A stretch of 64,000 bases of DNA from Citrobacter sp. JGM124 (lineage in GTDB: Bacteria; Pseudomonadota; Gammaproteobacteria; Enterobacterales; Enterobacteriaceae), in the NCBI RefSeq assembly GCF_018257795.1, contig NZ_JAERJD010000001.1, forward strand, positions 372,001-436,000, in the 5' to 3' direction. Made by a program: the position numbers and the translations under genes. Each line of letters opens with the position of its first letter. The first letter of the stretch is position 1. A model generated the notes under the pieces. The model did not search any database and was not told where the DNA came from. It saw only the letters and a list, made by a program, of their open reading frames with translations. Shown here piece by piece: positions 48,498 to 58,164 of the stretch.

Positions 48498-50159
48498 ATG
48501 ACCATGCCTGTAATGAAAAAAGTCCTTATTTCTTTGACCTCATGCGCAATATTAGTGAGTTCAGCAAGCTATGCGGAAACGCAAGATAATCAAAAAACAG
48601 ATTTCCTGTTAATCGGGGGCGGTATCATGAGCGCCTCGTTGGGAACCTGGCTTCAGGCTCTTGAACCAGACTGGAAACAGATTATGGTTGAAAAGCTTGA
48701 TGGTGTCGCACTTGAGTCATCAAACGGCTGGAATAACGCCGGAACCGGTCACTCAGCCAATATGGAGCTGAATTACACTCCAGAGCGTCCAGACGGTTCA
48801 ATTGATGTCAGCAAGGCACTGGATATTAACGAACAGTTTATGATTTCCCGTCAGTTCTGGTCGTCTCAGATTCATCGCGGTGTGCTTAACAACCCTCACT
48901 CTTTTATTAACTCCACTCCTCATATGAGCTTTGTCTGGGGCGACAAAAATGTCGACTACCTGGGTAAACGCTATGCGGCGTTACAGAATACAACGCTGTT
49001 CCAGGGCATGAAGTTTTCAACGGATCACAACCAAATTAAAGAGTGGGCACCTCTTGTAATGGAAGGCCGTCCTGCTGATCAGAAAGTTGCGGCAACCTGG
49101 ACACCAGTGGGCACTGATGTTAACTATGGTGAGATTACCCGTCAGTTAATCGGTAGCCTGAAGAAAAGTCCAAACTTCCAGCTGGAAACCTCCACAGAAG
49201 TGACCGAGTTTGAACGTAACAAAGATAACTCCTGGCATGTGACTGTTAAAGATGTGAAAAGTGGTAAAAAGCACGCTATCGACGCCAAATATGTCTTTAT
49301 TGGTGCGGGTGGTGGAGCGTTGAAACTGCTGCAAGAAACGGGTATTGAAGAAGGTAAAAACTACGCCGGTTTCCCAGTGGGAGGATCATTCCTGGTCACA
49401 GAAAATCCAGAAATCGCGAAGCGCCATCTGGAAAAAGTCTATGGTCAGGCATCTGTCGGTGCACCTCCGATGTCAGTACCGCACCTTGATGCACGTATCA
49501 TTGATGGTAAAAACGTTGTTCTTTTCGGGCCTTTCGCTACCTTCTCTACTAAGTTCCTGAAAAACGGCTCTATCTTTGATCTGCTCAGCACGACGACTTT
49601 CGGTAACGTAATGCCGATGACCGATGTGGGAATTGATAACTTTGACTTGGTAAAATACTTGGTTAGCCAAGTAATGCTGAATGATGATGACCGTTTTGCA
49701 GCCCTGAAAGAGTACTACCCGGAAGCGCGTAAAGAAGACTGGAAGCTTATTCAGGCTGGTCAGCGTGTTCAGATCATCAAGAAAGATGAAAAACAGGGCG
49801 GCGTCCTGAAACTGGGTACAGAGATAGTCATTGATAAAGAGAAGAGTGTCGCTGCCCTGCTGGGTGCATCACCAGGTGCTTCTACCGCAGCGCCTATTGC
49901 TCTGAACGTGATTAAAAAGATGTTCCCTGAGCAGTTTGCAACACCAGAGTGGCAGGAAAAAATTCATCAGATAGTACCAAGCTATGGACAGAATCTGAAT
50001 GGCAATGTGGCCCTGACCCAAAAAGTGTGGAATGACACAGCGGCAGCACTGCAACTGACCACTCCGCCTGTTATTCCTACCGGTGCTGGAGAAGTAACAG
50101 CCAAACCAGCAGCACAGGAAAATACAGCAGAAAAGCCAGCCGCAGATATGGCACTGTAA
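48498..50159 (+). CDS. mqo: Mqo, malate:quinone oxidoreductase
   Basis: Membrane-associated FAD enzyme that oxidises L-malate to oxaloacetate and reduces quinone, bypassing NAD-linked malate dehydrogenase. The first 27 residues are signal-like ([18 protein letters not shown]), as in E. coli. The FAD motif is [16 protein letters not shown], and the family motifs [23 protein letters not shown] and [15 protein letters not shown] are present. It has 553 residues (E. coli 548). The start is uncertain by five codons because no good ribosome site is seen. A strong terminator follows. Confidence 0.95.
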   Translation: MTMPVMKKVLISLTSCAILVSSASYAETQDNQKTDFLLIGGGIMSASLGTWLQALEPDWKQIMVEKLDGVALESSNGWNNAGTGHSANMELNYTPERPDGSIDVSKALDINEQFMISRQFWSSQIHRGVLNNPHSFINSTPHMSFVWGDKNVDYLGKRYAALQNTTLFQGMKFSTDHNQIKEWAPLVMEGRPADQKVAATWTPVGTDVNYGEITRQLIGSLKKSPNFQLETSTEVTEFERNKDNSWHVTVKDVKSGKKHAIDAKYVFIGAGGGALKLLQETGIEEGKNYAGFPVGGSFLVTENPEIAKRHLEKVYGQASVGAPPMSVPHLDARIIDGKNVVLFGPFATFSTKFLKNGSIFDLLSTTTFGNVMPMTDVGIDNFDLVKYLVSQVMLNDDDRFAALKEYYPEARKEDWKLIQAGQRVQIIKKDEKQGGVLKLGTEIVIDKEKSVAALLGASPGASTAAPIALNVIKKMFPEQFATPEWQEKIHQIVPSYGQNLNGNVALTQKVWNDTAAALQLTTPPVIPTGAGEVTAKPAAQENTAEKPAADMAL

Positions 50160-50218
50160 TCGCCAGCAATAGTCACTGACGGTAATTTATATTCTGAGAG
50201 CCTGTTGCTCTGCCGCTG

Positions 50219-50250
50219 AATCCCACGTCTATCGACGTGGGATTTTTTTA
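50219..50250 (+). terminator. Rho-independent terminator after mqo
   Basis: ATCCCACGTC, loop TATC, GACGTGGGAT, then TTTTTT: a 10-bp stem with a T run, about 60 bp past the mqo stop codon. It also marks the border of the butyrolactone gene cluster. Confidence 0.93.
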
Positions 50251-50277
50251 TCCCCGGCAGACAGACATTCGCCGTCG

Positions 50278-51063
50278 TCAGGGCCGATTCCCCATACGTG
50301 CCGAGAGTTTTTTGGACAGTTCCACCAGCCGGTGTCCAGTCTGATCAATGGCCTCCGCCGTTGCTTCCAATTCCAGCATACTGACCGCTAACCCGGCGAC
50401 AACATTGCCCGAAAAGTCATAGACCGGGGCACCAATACACAGCATCCCATCGCGAATTTGCCCGTTATCAACCGAGAACCCGCGCTGACGCGCCTCTGCC
50501 AGCTCAGTCATGAGTTCATTATAGGTTGCCACACTGTGCGGCGTGAGAGGGGCTGGCCACTGCCCGCTGAGACGCTGGCTTATCTCCTGATCACTTAGGG
50601 CACTGAGTATCGCCTTCCCGGTGGCAGTAAAAGGAGCAGGCAGCCGCATACCAATGCGGAAAGTAAAGCCCAGAGCCCTGTTACTGTTGGCACAGGCAAG
50701 ATAGATGACCTGCATCCCCTCCAGAACCGTCAAGGTCACCGTAAACTGGCTCAGTTCTTGCCGTTCATTCAGAAGCTGCTGAAACTCAGCCACTAAGTCT
50801 GTTTGTCGCAGGAAACCATTTGCCCAGGACATAGTGTGCGGGCCGAGTCGATAGGTTCCTGCTTCGGAACGAATCAGTAGCCCCAGTTCCACCAGTGTGG
50901 CACATAACCCATGCACTGAGCTCTTGGGCAGTCCAAGCGTATCGACAATCTCGGTAAAGGTAGGCGGTGTTGTTAATTGGCTAACTAAATCAAGAATATG
51001 TACCGCACGGCGTAATGCAGGGGCGCTGCCAGTCGCCGGTTCACTGGACAAAATTTTTGGCAT
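50278..51063 (-). CDS. blcR: BlcR/AttJ-like IclR-family repressor of the butyrolactone operon
   Basis: A 261-residue IclR-family regulator. The winged helix-turn-helix is at about residues 15-75 (TFTEIVDTLGLPKSSVHGLCATLVELGLL), followed by the IclR effector domain with a FTATGKAILSALSD segment and an LCIGAPVYDFSGNVVAGLAVS segment. It is divergent from an aldehyde dehydrogenase, alcohol dehydrogenase and lactonase set that matches Agrobacterium blcABC, where BlcR represses and succinate semialdehyde or related compounds derepress. Effector and repressor role here are inferred from that system. Confidence 0.85.
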   Translation of the reverse strand: MPKILSSEPATGSAPALRRAVHILDLVSQLTTPPTFTEIVDTLGLPKSSVHGLCATLVELGLLIRSEAGTYRLGPHTMSWANGFLRQTDLVAEFQQLLNERQELSQFTVTLTVLEGMQVIYLACANSNRALGFTFRIGMRLPAPFTATGKAILSALSDQEISQRLSGQWPAPLTPHSVATYNELMTELAEARQRGFSVDNGQIRDGMLCIGAPVYDFSGNVVAGLAVSMLELEATAEAIDQTGHRLVELSKKLSARMGNRP

Positions 51064-51115
51064 TTTATCTCACTTTGCTAACGGAAAATTGACGATAGGT
51101 TAAAATAGATGCTAA

Positions 51116-51152
51116 AGTTCAGTGTATAGAATGTAGTTCAATATATTGAACT
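51116..51152 (+). promoter_or_regulatory. Palindromic operator in the blcR-blcA divergent promoter
   Basis: AGTTCAATATATTGAACT (51135-51152) is a perfect 18-bp palindrome 28 bp before the blcA start codon. A second AGTTCA with a degenerate partner (AGTTCAGTGTATAGAA) begins at 51116, 19 bp upstream, nearly two helical turns. Four half-sites in two groups suit a tetrameric IclR-family repressor, the mode described for BlcR. Confidence 0.75.
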
Positions 51153-51180
51153 TGTCAATTTGATATTAAAAGGAAAGAAC

Positions 51181-52635
51181 ATGATAGATCTGCGCGATCC
51201 CACGTTATTCAAAGAAGTTAGTCTGATTGCCGGGGAGTGGCGTCAGGCAGCTCACCACCACACTTTCCCGGTACTGAACCCGGCAACTCAGGAGGTCATT
51301 GCTGAGGTCGCCGGGTTGGACTCAGCTGCCATTGAAGAAGCCATCACGGCAGCACAAACAGCCCTGCCTCGCTGGCGTGAAAAAACCGCCAAAGACCGCA
51401 GTGTCATCTTGCGTCGCTGGTTTGATCTGATCATTGAAAATACTGAAGATCTTGCCAGTTTAATGACTCTTGAGCAGGGTAAACCCCTGGCTGAGGCCCG
51501 GGGGGAGATACAGTATGCCGCTTCCTTTATTGACTGGTTTGCCGAAGAAGCCAAACGTACCTATGGGGATATTATTCCTTCCCCCCAGGCGGATAAACGA
51601 TTGTTAGTGATTAAACAACCCGTTGGTGTCTGCGCGGCTATTACCCCATGGAATTTTCCGGCGGCGATGATAACCCGGAAGGTCGCCCCTGCACTGGCGG
51701 CGGGCTGCGTGATGATAGTCAAACCAGCGGAACAAACGCCACTCACTGCCCTGGCACTGGGGGAGCTGGCCCGGCGAGCGGGTATCCCAGCGGGTGTGCT
51801 ACAGATAGTGACTGGGGATGCCAAAATGATCGGTGGTCTTCTCACTCAAAGCCCGGTTGTGCGGAAACTCTCCTTCACCGGCTCCACCGGTATTGGTCGC
51901 CTGTTAATGGCACAGTGTGCTGACACGGTCAAACGTGTTTCTCTGGAGCTGGGTGGCAACGCGCCGTTTATTGTTTTTGATGACGCGGACTTGGATGCCG
52001 CAGTGGAAGGGGCTCTGCAGTCGAAATTCCGTAACGCGGGGCAAACCTGTGTCTGCACCAACCGTTTCCTGGTGCAGTCAGGTATTTATTCCCGTTTTGC
52101 CCGGCGACTGACTGAACGAGTAAAAGCACTGCAGGTTGGTGATGGCCGTGACAGCGGGGTTGTCGTTGGACCATTAATTGATGAGGCTGCCGTCACCAAG
52201 GCCATGGATCACATAAATGATGCCCGCACGAAAGGGGCAACCGTGCTGGCAGGGGGACAGCGTCATGCGCTGGGTGGGAACTTCTTTGAGCCTACCGTCC
52301 TGGCCGACGTCACCCTGGAGATGAAAATTGCCCATGAAGAGACATTCGGGCCGGTCGCTCCTCTCTTTTGCTTTGACACCGAGGAACAAGCGATTGCGAT
52401 GGCGAATGATACTGAATTCGGCCTGGCTGCCTATTTTTATACCGACAGCAGTAAGCGCATGTGGCGTGTTGCCGAAGCACTGGAGTACGGCATGGTGGGC
52501 CACAATACCGGCCTCATTTCTAATGAGGTAACACCATTTGGCGGTATAAAACAGTCTGGTATTGGTCGTGAAGGCTCTAAATACGGTATCGAAGAATACA
52601 TGGAGAGCAAATATATCTGTAGCGCAGTGGACTAA
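51181..52635 (+). CDS. blcA: BlcA/AttK-like succinate-semialdehyde dehydrogenase (GabD family)
   Basis: NAD(P)-dependent aldehyde dehydrogenase expected to oxidise succinate semialdehyde to succinate. The ATG at 51181 follows AAAGGAAAG and gives 484 residues. The catalytic glutamate E256 is in LELGGNAPFIVFDDADLD and the catalytic cysteine C290 is in NAGQTCVCTNRF. The motif ITPWNFPAAMITRKVAPALA is typical of GabD. First gene of the blcABC-like operon; the next gene starts 41 bp later. The family assignment is firm, the operon-based name slightly less so. Confidence 0.92.
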   Translation: MIDLRDPTLFKEVSLIAGEWRQAAHHHTFPVLNPATQEVIAEVAGLDSAAIEEAITAAQTALPRWREKTAKDRSVILRRWFDLIIENTEDLASLMTLEQGKPLAEARGEIQYAASFIDWFAEEAKRTYGDIIPSPQADKRLLVIKQPVGVCAAITPWNFPAAMITRKVAPALAAGCVMIVKPAEQTPLTALALGELARRAGIPAGVLQIVTGDAKMIGGLLTQSPVVRKLSFTGSTGIGRLLMAQCADTVKRVSLELGGNAPFIVFDDADLDAAVEGALQSKFRNAGQTCVCTNRFLVQSGIYSRFARRLTERVKALQVGDGRDSGVVVGPLIDEAAVTKAMDHINDARTKGATVLAGGQRHALGGNFFEPTVLADVTLEMKIAHEETFGPVAPLFCFDTEEQAIAMANDTEFGLAAYFYTDSSKRMWRVAEALEYGMVGHNTGLISNEVTPFGGIKQSGIGREGSKYGIEEYMESKYICSAVD

Positions 52636-52676
52636 ACCACAATGAACTTCATTCACCTGCGGGAGAGGAATTGATC

Positions 52677-53843
52677 ATGACGAGTGTCATACAACCATTT
52701 GAATTCAATAGCGTGCCATCCATGCTGGTGGAGTGGTCCGGGGCCAAACGTCTGGGGGAGATCCTTGCCACCCGATTTACTGAACGTCGGGTATTGATTG
52801 TCACCGACGGGGGACTGGTTAAAGCGGGGTTACTCCAGTCGGCGGAAGCATCACTGCGTCAGCAAGGCTTCAGTGTCACGGTATTTGATGACGTCATCGC
52901 TGATCCACCTGAAGGGATTGTCTTAAAGGCAGCGACACTGGCAAAAGCGCAACAGATTGACCTGGTAATGGGGATTGGGGGTGGTTCATCCCTTGATGTG
53001 GCAAAACTCACCGCTGTGCTGACACCCTCAAAGCAATCCCTTAACGCGCTGTATGGTATTGATAACGTGCAAGGGAAACGCCTTGCCTTAGTTCAGATCC
53101 CTACAACCGCAGGTACGGGTTCAGAAGTCACCAATATCTCTATTTTGACCACGGGTGAAACGACCAAAATGGGGGTGGTGTCGCGCCAGTTATATGCGGA
53201 TTTTGTCCTGCTGGATGCGGAACTGACGGTGGGGCTTCCTGCCATCCATACGGCGGCAACGGGCATTGATGCCATGGTTCATGCCATAGAGGCTTACACC
53301 GGTAAGCATAAGAAAAACCCTCTGTCTGATGCCCTGAGTCGCGAAGCCCTGCGTCTGATTAGTAAACATCTGGTCACTGCCTGCCGTGATGGTAGCAATC
53401 GTGCGGCTCGCGAAGCGGTTTTACTGGGGGCCACGCTGGCAGGTCAGGCATTTTCTAACTCCCCGGTGGCAGCCGTTCATGCCCTTGCTTACCCTCTGGG
53501 GGGGCAGTATCACATCCCCCACGGGCTTTCTAATGCACTGATGCTGGAGGGGGTTCTGCGATACAACAGTCAGTCAGCGGCTCCGCTATATGCCGAACTG
53601 GCAGAAGTACTGAATTTGCCTGGGGAGGGGGATATTCAACAGCGATCAGCGGCGTTCATTAGCGCACTGACCACCATCATGGATGATAGCGGTGCTCCAC
53701 GTCGCCTGCGGGATGTTGGGGTGAGTGAAGCCTCATTAGCTTCACTTGCCAGTGAAGCAATGAAACAGACCCGTTTACTAATGAATAACCCGGTGGACGT
53801 CACAGAGGCTGATGCTCTGGCACTGTACCGGCAAGCGTTTTAA
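52677..53843 (+). CDS. blcB: BlcB/AttL-like iron-type alcohol dehydrogenase (gamma-hydroxybutyrate dehydrogenase)
   Basis: Group III Fe-dependent alcohol dehydrogenase, 388 residues from the ATG at 52677 (GAGAGG site upstream; a TTG two codons earlier is possible). The NAD motif GIGGGSSLDVAKL is near residue 100, PTTAGTGSEVTN follows, and the metal ligands lie in GIDAMVHAIEAYTG and AAVHALAYPLGGQYHIPHGLSNALML. In the Agrobacterium pathway this enzyme turns gamma-hydroxybutyrate into succinate semialdehyde. Its placement between the aldehyde dehydrogenase and the lactonase supports that role. Confidence 0.92.
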   Translation: MTSVIQPFEFNSVPSMLVEWSGAKRLGEILATRFTERRVLIVTDGGLVKAGLLQSAEASLRQQGFSVTVFDDVIADPPEGIVLKAATLAKAQQIDLVMGIGGGSSLDVAKLTAVLTPSKQSLNALYGIDNVQGKRLALVQIPTTAGTGSEVTNISILTTGETTKMGVVSRQLYADFVLLDAELTVGLPAIHTAATGIDAMVHAIEAYTGKHKKNPLSDALSREALRLISKHLVTACRDGSNRAAREAVLLGATLAGQAFSNSPVAAVHALAYPLGGQYHIPHGLSNALMLEGVLRYNSQSAAPLYAELAEVLNLPGEGDIQQRSAAFISALTTIMDDSGAPRRLRDVGVSEASLASLASEAMKQTRLLMNNPVDVTEADALALYRQAF

Positions 53844-53946
53844 AGCGTCTGGCACACATGATCAGCAAACCGATGCTGTGAGTGGGGATCGGTTTGTAAC
53901 AGTGCAAGCAAGTACCCTACAAAAACCTTGTATAAGGATAATAATA

Positions 53947-54738
53947 ATGACAGATATCCGCCTGTATATGTTTCAAACCGGTACGCTTAAATGTAAGGTG
54001 CATAACATTAAGATGAACCAAGGGAACGGGGCTGACTATGAAATCCCGGTCCCCTTTTTCCTGCTGACGCACCCGGAAGGCCATACCCTGATTGATGGGG
54101 GAAATGCGGTTGAAACTGCGCTGGACCCCGTGGGGTACTGGGGCGGTATAACGGATGTTTACTGGCCTGTCATGAGGGAAGATGAAGGCTGTGTCGCACA
54201 GCTAAAAAAGATGGGCATTGCCCCTGAAGATGTGCGCTATGTATTACAGTCCCACCTGCATCTTGACCATACTGGCGCAGTAGGGCGCTTTCCTAATGCC
54301 ACCCATATTGTACAGCGCCGGGAATATGAGTATGCCTTCACACCCGACTGGTTTGCGGCAGGGGGGTATATACGTAATGATTTCGACCGCCCGAACCTGA
54401 AATGGCAGTTCCTTGATGGTGAATATACTGATCTCTATGACATTTATGGTGATGGAACCCTCAAAACCATTTTCACACCCGGACATTCCCCTGGTCACCA
54501 GTCAATCCTGGTGACACTGCCTGGCAGTGGAAGTTTGCTGCTGGCTATTGATGCTGCTTACACCCTTGATCACTGGGAAGAAAAAGCGCTGCCTGGTTTT
54601 ATGTCGTCCGCGGTTGAAGCCGTACGCTCAGTACAGAAAATGAGAGCCATTGTTGAGCGAACTCACGCCCAGGTGGTTACCGGGCATGACCCCGATGCCT
54701 GGCCGACTTTCCGCCATGCGCCAGAATATTACGACTAG
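53947..54738 (+). CDS. blcC: BlcC/AttM-like gamma-butyrolactone and N-acyl-homoserine lactone lactonase
   Basis: Metallo-beta-lactamase-fold lactonase of 263 residues. The start MTDIRLYMFQTGTLKCKVHN and long stretches (KMNQGNGADYEIPVPFF, QSHLHLDHTGAVGRFPNATH, AYTLDHWEEKALPGF, VVTGHDPDAW) closely match Agrobacterium AttM as I remember it. The dinuclear zinc motif HLHLDH is at residues 103-108, with further ligands expected in FTPGHSPGHQS and LLAIDAAY. It should open gamma-butyrolactone, and AttM also opens acyl-homoserine lactones. The upstream ATG-less extension overlapping blcB is discarded; the gene starts 103 bp after blcB. Confidence 0.95.
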   Translation: MTDIRLYMFQTGTLKCKVHNIKMNQGNGADYEIPVPFFLLTHPEGHTLIDGGNAVETALDPVGYWGGITDVYWPVMREDEGCVAQLKKMGIAPEDVRYVLQSHLHLDHTGAVGRFPNATHIVQRREYEYAFTPDWFAAGGYIRNDFDRPNLKWQFLDGEYTDLYDIYGDGTLKTIFTPGHSPGHQSILVTLPGSGSLLLAIDAAYTLDHWEEKALPGFMSSAVEAVRSVQKMRAIVERTHAQVVTGHDPDAWPTFRHAPEYYD

Positions 54739-55233
54739 CCTTTATTGATCGGCCAGCGCTCAGAGAACTGACCGATGATTACGCTGCTTTTATCGCTTTT
54801 TATATAGCTAATTATCTAAAAAAAAGAATTACACCAAAGGTTAAATCAAATATACATTATAAAATCACTGATGATGTTTATTTTCAGCCAGTATATATTT
54901 TTCATTCATATCAGTCTGAAAAAGCCGCATGACAAACAATTATGGTGCAGTGCACAATAATGGGGCCCTTAATGGGGAGGATATATATGTCATCGGGACA
55001 ATACGTTTTATTCCTTTAAGCGAAATTACGCCACTCATATGAGACTGTTCATAAACCATCAGATGGTGAATCGCATTATTTGCTGCTGACATAAGGATAA
55101 TGTCTGCAGACAGGGGATAATTTTCGGTCGGGCGGTATATATGCTCAGATTATCGGGGGGAGGGAGTATTTCCCCCCGGCATTCGCTTCAGATTATTTGC
55201 ACCCTGGCCATCGATTCCCGCAGCATGAATGCA
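54739..55233 (+). other. Intergenic region after the blc cluster
   Basis: About 495 bp with no supported gene. Just past blcC a loose inverted repeat (GATCGG/CCGATG, about 54747-54777) followed by TTTT-containing DNA may end the operon. The middle is AT-rich with no recognisable element. I see no integrase, transposase or direct repeats marking an insertion boundary. Confidence 0.4.
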
Positions 55234-56463
55234 TTATTTAGCGGCTAGCAAACACAATTTTCGTGCGACCTGATAAGAGGCCTCGAAAGAGCTGAGTGGC
55301 AGGAATTCAAACCGGGAATGGAAATTATGTGCGCCAGTAAAGAAGTTAGGCGTTAATAAACCTTTGGCCGAAAGCGCCGCACCATCTGTGCCACCACGCA
55401 TAGGAATCACTTTAGGTGGAATATTTAACTGTTCCAGTGCAGAAAAAATGAGGTCAATGGCTCGACGATCTTCACCGAGTGCATTACTGATATTGCTATA
55501 AGTATCGCTTATCTCATAGCTGACTTTAGCGGTAGGATACTGCGCGGTAATTTTCTCTGCCACTTCTGCAATCTGCTGTTTTCGGGCGGTGAAACGCGCC
55601 AAGTCAAAGTCACGTATATTGGCTTTCAGCACGGCGGTGCTCTGGGATGCTTCCATGCCATTAAACCAGGTATAACCTTCCCGGCCTTCCGTGTGCTCCG
55701 GCGTTTGCAGACGGTCAAAATGGCTGATGTAGTCCATCGCCATCAGTAAAGGATTCACCAGCACGCCTTTGGCAGACATGGGGTGGTTGGTCACCCCGGT
55801 GAAGGTCATTTCCGCATGAGCGGCGTTAAAGTTTTCATAGACGACTTCACCGATTTCACAGCAATCAATGGTCCAGGCGAAATCGACATCAAAACGTTTT
55901 AAATCAAGTGCTTTTGCACCGCACAGACCAATTTCTTCATCAGGAACAAAGGCGACGACAATATCCCCGACCTGATCTTGTGGGGTTAAATTCTCAAGCA
56001 AAGTCATCACCACGGTGACCGCAGCTTTATTGTCTGCCCCCAGCACACTGGTACCGTCACTAAAAATGATGTCTTCCCCTTTATAGCGCAGAATCTCCGG
56101 GTGCTCCTCAACTTTTAACCAGATATCTTGCTGCTGATTAAGGCACAGATCACTGCCAGTAAAAGGGCGTATTTGCGGATGAATATCCGGTGATAAACCT
56201 ACATCAACCGTATCAATATGGGTAATGAAACCAATCCGTGGTGCAGTGGATACATTGCCTTTTCTCACCGCGGTCACAGTCGCATGATCATCAATAATAA
56301 TATCTTCCAGCCCCAAAGATTGTAGTTCGTCAGCTAATAATTTTGCCATCTCCTTCTGTCCTGGTGTGCTGGGTAAAGTATTAACCCGCGGGTCACTCTG
56401 GCTACTAACGGCTAAATAACGAAAGAAGCGCTGGGTTAATTGCAACTGCAGTGGAGATGACAT
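55234..56463 (-). CDS. pepT: PepT, tripeptide aminopeptidase (peptidase T)
   Basis: Cytosolic M20-family dizinc peptidase that removes the N-terminal residue of tripeptides. The start MSSPLQLQLTQRFFRYL, with AAGGAA eight bases upstream, gives 409 residues (E. coli 408); an upstream ten-codon extension is not conserved. Zinc ligands and the catalytic pair are seen in FITHIDTVDV, VLGADNKAAVTV, PDEEIGLCGAK and FTGAHNFHSRFEF. It is divergent from a peptide-binding protein gene, which suggests joint peptide use. Confidence 0.97.
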   Translation of the reverse strand: MSSPLQLQLTQRFFRYLAVSSQSDPRVNTLPSTPGQKEMAKLLADELQSLGLEDIIIDDHATVTAVRKGNVSTAPRIGFITHIDTVDVGLSPDIHPQIRPFTGSDLCLNQQQDIWLKVEEHPEILRYKGEDIIFSDGTSVLGADNKAAVTVVMTLLENLTPQDQVGDIVVAFVPDEEIGLCGAKALDLKRFDVDFAWTIDCCEIGEVVYENFNAAHAEMTFTGVTNHPMSAKGVLVNPLLMAMDYISHFDRLQTPEHTEGREGYTWFNGMEASQSTAVLKANIRDFDLARFTARKQQIAEVAEKITAQYPTAKVSYEISDTYSNISNALGEDRRAIDLIFSALEQLNIPPKVIPMRGGTDGAALSAKGLLTPNFFTGAHNFHSRFEFLPLSSFEASYQVARKLCLLAAK

Positions 56464-56571
56464 AATAAGTTCCTTAAAAAATAACGGTATCACAGTATGG
56501 AAATTTAATGTTATTTATAGCAAGAATTAATAATAATTATTTTCTTGCGAGTTACAACATTGGGAGTAGGA

Positions 56572-58164
56572 ATGAAAAAAAAGATAACTGCCTTTGCTAT
56601 GACCTTAACGGCTCTGGCATTTAGTACAAGTGTTTCCGCCAATACCCTGGTTTTTTGTTCTGAAGGATCACCGGAAAATTTTAACCCTCAGCTTTATACT
56701 TCTGGAACCAGTGTGGATGCCAGTGCGGTCCCCATTTATAACCGGCTGGTGGACTTTAAAGTCGGGACGACGGAGCTAATACCGAGTCTCGCTGAAAGCT
56801 GGGATATTAGCGAGGATGGCAAAGAGTATACTTTTCATCTTCGGAAAGGCGTGAAATTCCAAAGTAATAAATATTTTAAACCAACCCGGGATTTCAACGC
56901 TGATGATGTGATTTTCTCATTTATGCGTCAAAAAGACCCTCAGCACCCGTACCATAACGTGTCTAATGGTAACTATTCCAATTTCAATAGTATGGAATTT
57001 GCGAAACTGATTACCCGTATTGATAAAATAGACGACAACACGGTTCGCTTTACCCTGTCACGTCCTGATGCGCCATTCATTGCAGCCCTGGGCTGGTATT
57101 TCGCGTCAATTCTTTCAGCAGAATACGCTGATGCCATGCTGAAAACAGGCACCCCTGAACGCGTTGATATGGAACCGATTGGTACTGGTCCTTTTGAGTT
57201 GAAACAGTACCAGAAAGATTCGCGCATCCTGTACACCGCATTCCCTGACTACTGGGAGGGGAAAGCCAGGCTGGACAGGTTGGTGTTTTCCATCACGCCG
57301 GATGCGTCTATTCGTTATGCCAAGCTTGAAAAAAATGAATGTCAGGTCATGCCATTCCCCAATCCGGCCGACTTGCCCCGGATGAAAGAGAATAAAAATA
57401 TTAATCTCATGAGTAAATCCGGGTTGAATACTGGTTTCTTATCATTTAATACGCAAAAACCACCCCTGGATAATGTAAAAATTCGCCAGGCTCTGGCGAT
57501 GGCTATCAATAAACCAGCAATTATTGAAGCGGTTTTTAACGGTAGTGGAACGCAAGCTAAGAACCTGTTACCGCCAGGTGTCTGGAGCGCTGATGATAAA
57601 CTGGAAGACTATGCTTACGATCCAGAAAAAGCCAGAGCCTTACTGAAAGAAGCGGGATATAACCCTGAAACCACCATTGATCTCTGGGCGATGCCGGTTC
57701 AGCGTCCTTATAATCCCAATGCCCGACGCATGGCGGAAATGATCCAGGCTGACTGGAAGAAGGTGGGAGTCAACGCCAAAATTGTGACCTATGAATGGGG
57801 CGAATATCTCCAGAGGTTGAAAAATGGTGAACACCAGGCAGCACTAATGGGCTGGACGACAGCAACAGGGGACCCGGACAACTTCTTTGGCCCGCTGTTT
57901 ACCTGTACCGCCGCACAGGGTGGGTCTAACTCTGCAAAATGGTGTTATCCGCCTTTTGATAAACTTATCGAAGCAGCCCGTAGCGAAAGTGATCAAAGTA
58001 AACGGGCAGTATTGTATCAGCAAGCGCAGCAGATGATGCACGACCAGATGCCCGCCGTCATGATTGCGCATTCAACTATTTTCGAGCCGGTGCGTAAAGA
58101 AGTAACCGGGTATGAGATAGACCCATTTGGTAAGCATATTTTCTATCAAGTCGATAAAAAATAG
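56572..58164 (+). CDS. DppA-like periplasmic peptide-binding protein
   Basis: Family 5 solute-binding protein, 530 residues from the ATG at 56572 (GGAG upstream). A Sec signal peptide ends near SVSANT. The body is collinear with E. coli Dpp[65 protein letters not shown] and [19 protein letters not shown]. No permease or ATPase genes follow, so it probably serves a Dpp transporter encoded elsewhere. DppA also binds heme and is a chemotaxis receptor partner in E. coli. It could be the main DppA or a paralogue. Confidence 0.85.
   Translation: MKKKITAFAMTLTALAFSTSVSANTLVFCSEGSPENFNPQLYTSGTSVDASAVPIYNRLVDFKVGTTELIPSLAESWDISEDGKEYTFHLRKGVKFQSNKYFKPTRDFNADDVIFSFMRQKDPQHPYHNVSNGNYSNFNSMEFAKLITRIDKIDDNTVRFTLSRPDAPFIAALGWYFASILSAEYADAMLKTGTPERVDMEPIGTGPFELKQYQKDSRILYTAFPDYWEGKARLDRLVFSITPDASIRYAKLEKNECQVMPFPNPADLPRMKENKNINLMSKSGLNTGFLSFNTQKPPLDNVKIRQALAMAINKPAIIEAVFNGSGTQAKNLLPPGVWSADDKLEDYAYDPEKARALLKEAGYNPETTIDLWAMPVQRPYNPNARRMAEMIQADWKKVGVNAKIVTYEWGEYLQRLKNGEHQAALMGWTTATGDPDNFFGPLFTCTAAQGGSNSAKWCYPPFDKLIEAARSESDQSKRAVLYQQAQQMMHDQMPAVMIAHSTIFEPVRKEVTGYEIDPFGKHIFYQVDKK

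Noticed and set aside
53812-53946. 45-codon N-terminal extension of the lactonase overlapping the alcohol dehydrogenase
   Set aside because: The family protein starts MTDIRLYM; the extension has no homology and overlaps the upstream gene.
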